Source: Erysipelotrichaceae bacterium (lineage in GTDB: Bacteria; Bacillota_I; Bacilli_A; Erysipelotrichales; Erysipelotrichaceae). From it: a stretch of DNA of 5,302 nucleotides. The first letter of the stretch is position 1. Each line of letters opens with the position of its first letter. Of the stretch, positions 5,191 through 5,302 are shown one piece after another. The DNA lies in assembly GCA_017419065.1 (NCBI GenBank), contig JAFOMB010000186.1, positions 1 through 5,302 on the forward strand, written 5' to 3'. The notes beneath the pieces are model-generated. The model saw only the letters and a program-made list of their open reading frames with translations, did no database searches and was not told where the DNA came from. Both the position numbers and the translations under genes were made by a program.

Positions 5191-5302
5191 ATGAAAAAGA
5201 TAATTCAATTGGTATGTGTTCTTCTGATCTCTACCTGCATAGGTGGCTGTACAAACAAAAGCGAGATGATCAATGGATTCGATCACAATGCGAATTCTAT
5301 TA
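5191..5302 (+). CDS. Lipoprotein N-terminus, 3' truncated by window edge
   Basis: Only 37 residues are visible. MKKIIQLVCVLLISTCIGGC is a bacterial lipoprotein signal peptide: lysines, a hydrophobic core and a lipobox IGGC with the cysteine at residue 20 as the predicted lipidation site. A polar linker follows (TNKSEMINGFDHN). The mature protein would be tethered to the outer face of the cytoplasmic membrane; its domain is outside the window. GGAG at 5180-5183 is seven bases before the ATG. The small ORF ends two bases upstream, suggesting an operon, and the HTH regulator is divergent. Some enterococcal pheromones are cut from such signal peptides, so the hydrophobic LVCVLLIST stretch is a conceivable signal source, but nothing in the sequence proves it. 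Confidence 0.8.
   Translation, partial: MKKIIQLVCVLLISTCIGGCTNKSEMINGFDHNANSI

Noticed and set aside
1..5302. CRISPR array, tRNA, rRNA, insertion sequence or attachment site.
   Set aside because: No regularly spaced repeats, cloverleaf-like sequence, transposase or integrase was seen on either strand.

Overview
This window looks like part of a low-to-mid GC Firmicutes (Bacillota) chromosome. Shine-Dalgarno sequences are of the AGGAG type, promoter -10 boxes are near consensus, and the gene families (FtsX-type permease, secreted 21-residue LRR protein, DUF2500 protein, XRE-type regulator with a helical C-terminal half, lipoprotein) are typical of gut Firmicutes. An Erysipelotrichaceae-like host is my best guess, from overall impression only.

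Layout. Bases 1-1110 hold the 3' part of an ABC-transporter permease. Bases 1127-3204 hold two overlapping genes for proteins with signal peptides: an unrecognised acidic protein rich in helix, and a leucine-rich-repeat protein with one calcium-loop-like motif. A small DUF2500 membrane-anchored protein follows (3273-3611), behind its own extended -10 promoter. A bidirectional hairpin terminator (3617-3638) separates these plus-strand genes from a convergent minus-strand gene (3640-4875) for an XRE-type HTH regulator with a long, probably TPR-like, helical domain. The 315-base region 4876-5190 divides this regulator from a divergent lipoprotein gene that runs off the window (5191 onward). It holds the regulator's promoter, a palindrome over its -35 region, a strong Shine-Dalgarno without a properly spaced ATG, a likely small signal-peptide ORF ending 2 bases before the lipoprotein start, and a second TATAAT box.

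Two things stand out. First, a textbook intrinsic terminator lies inside the signal-peptide codons of the 1127 gene, whose promoter places the transcript start at or next to its ATG; this suggests a leaderless, terminator-gated gene. Second, the regulator / small exported peptide / lipoprotein arrangement resembles peptide-pheromone (RRNPP-type) loci, with a small ORF whose best-spaced start triplet is ATA. Both are inferences from sequence layout. Base composition also drops from the GC-richer permease end to the AT-richer regulator end.
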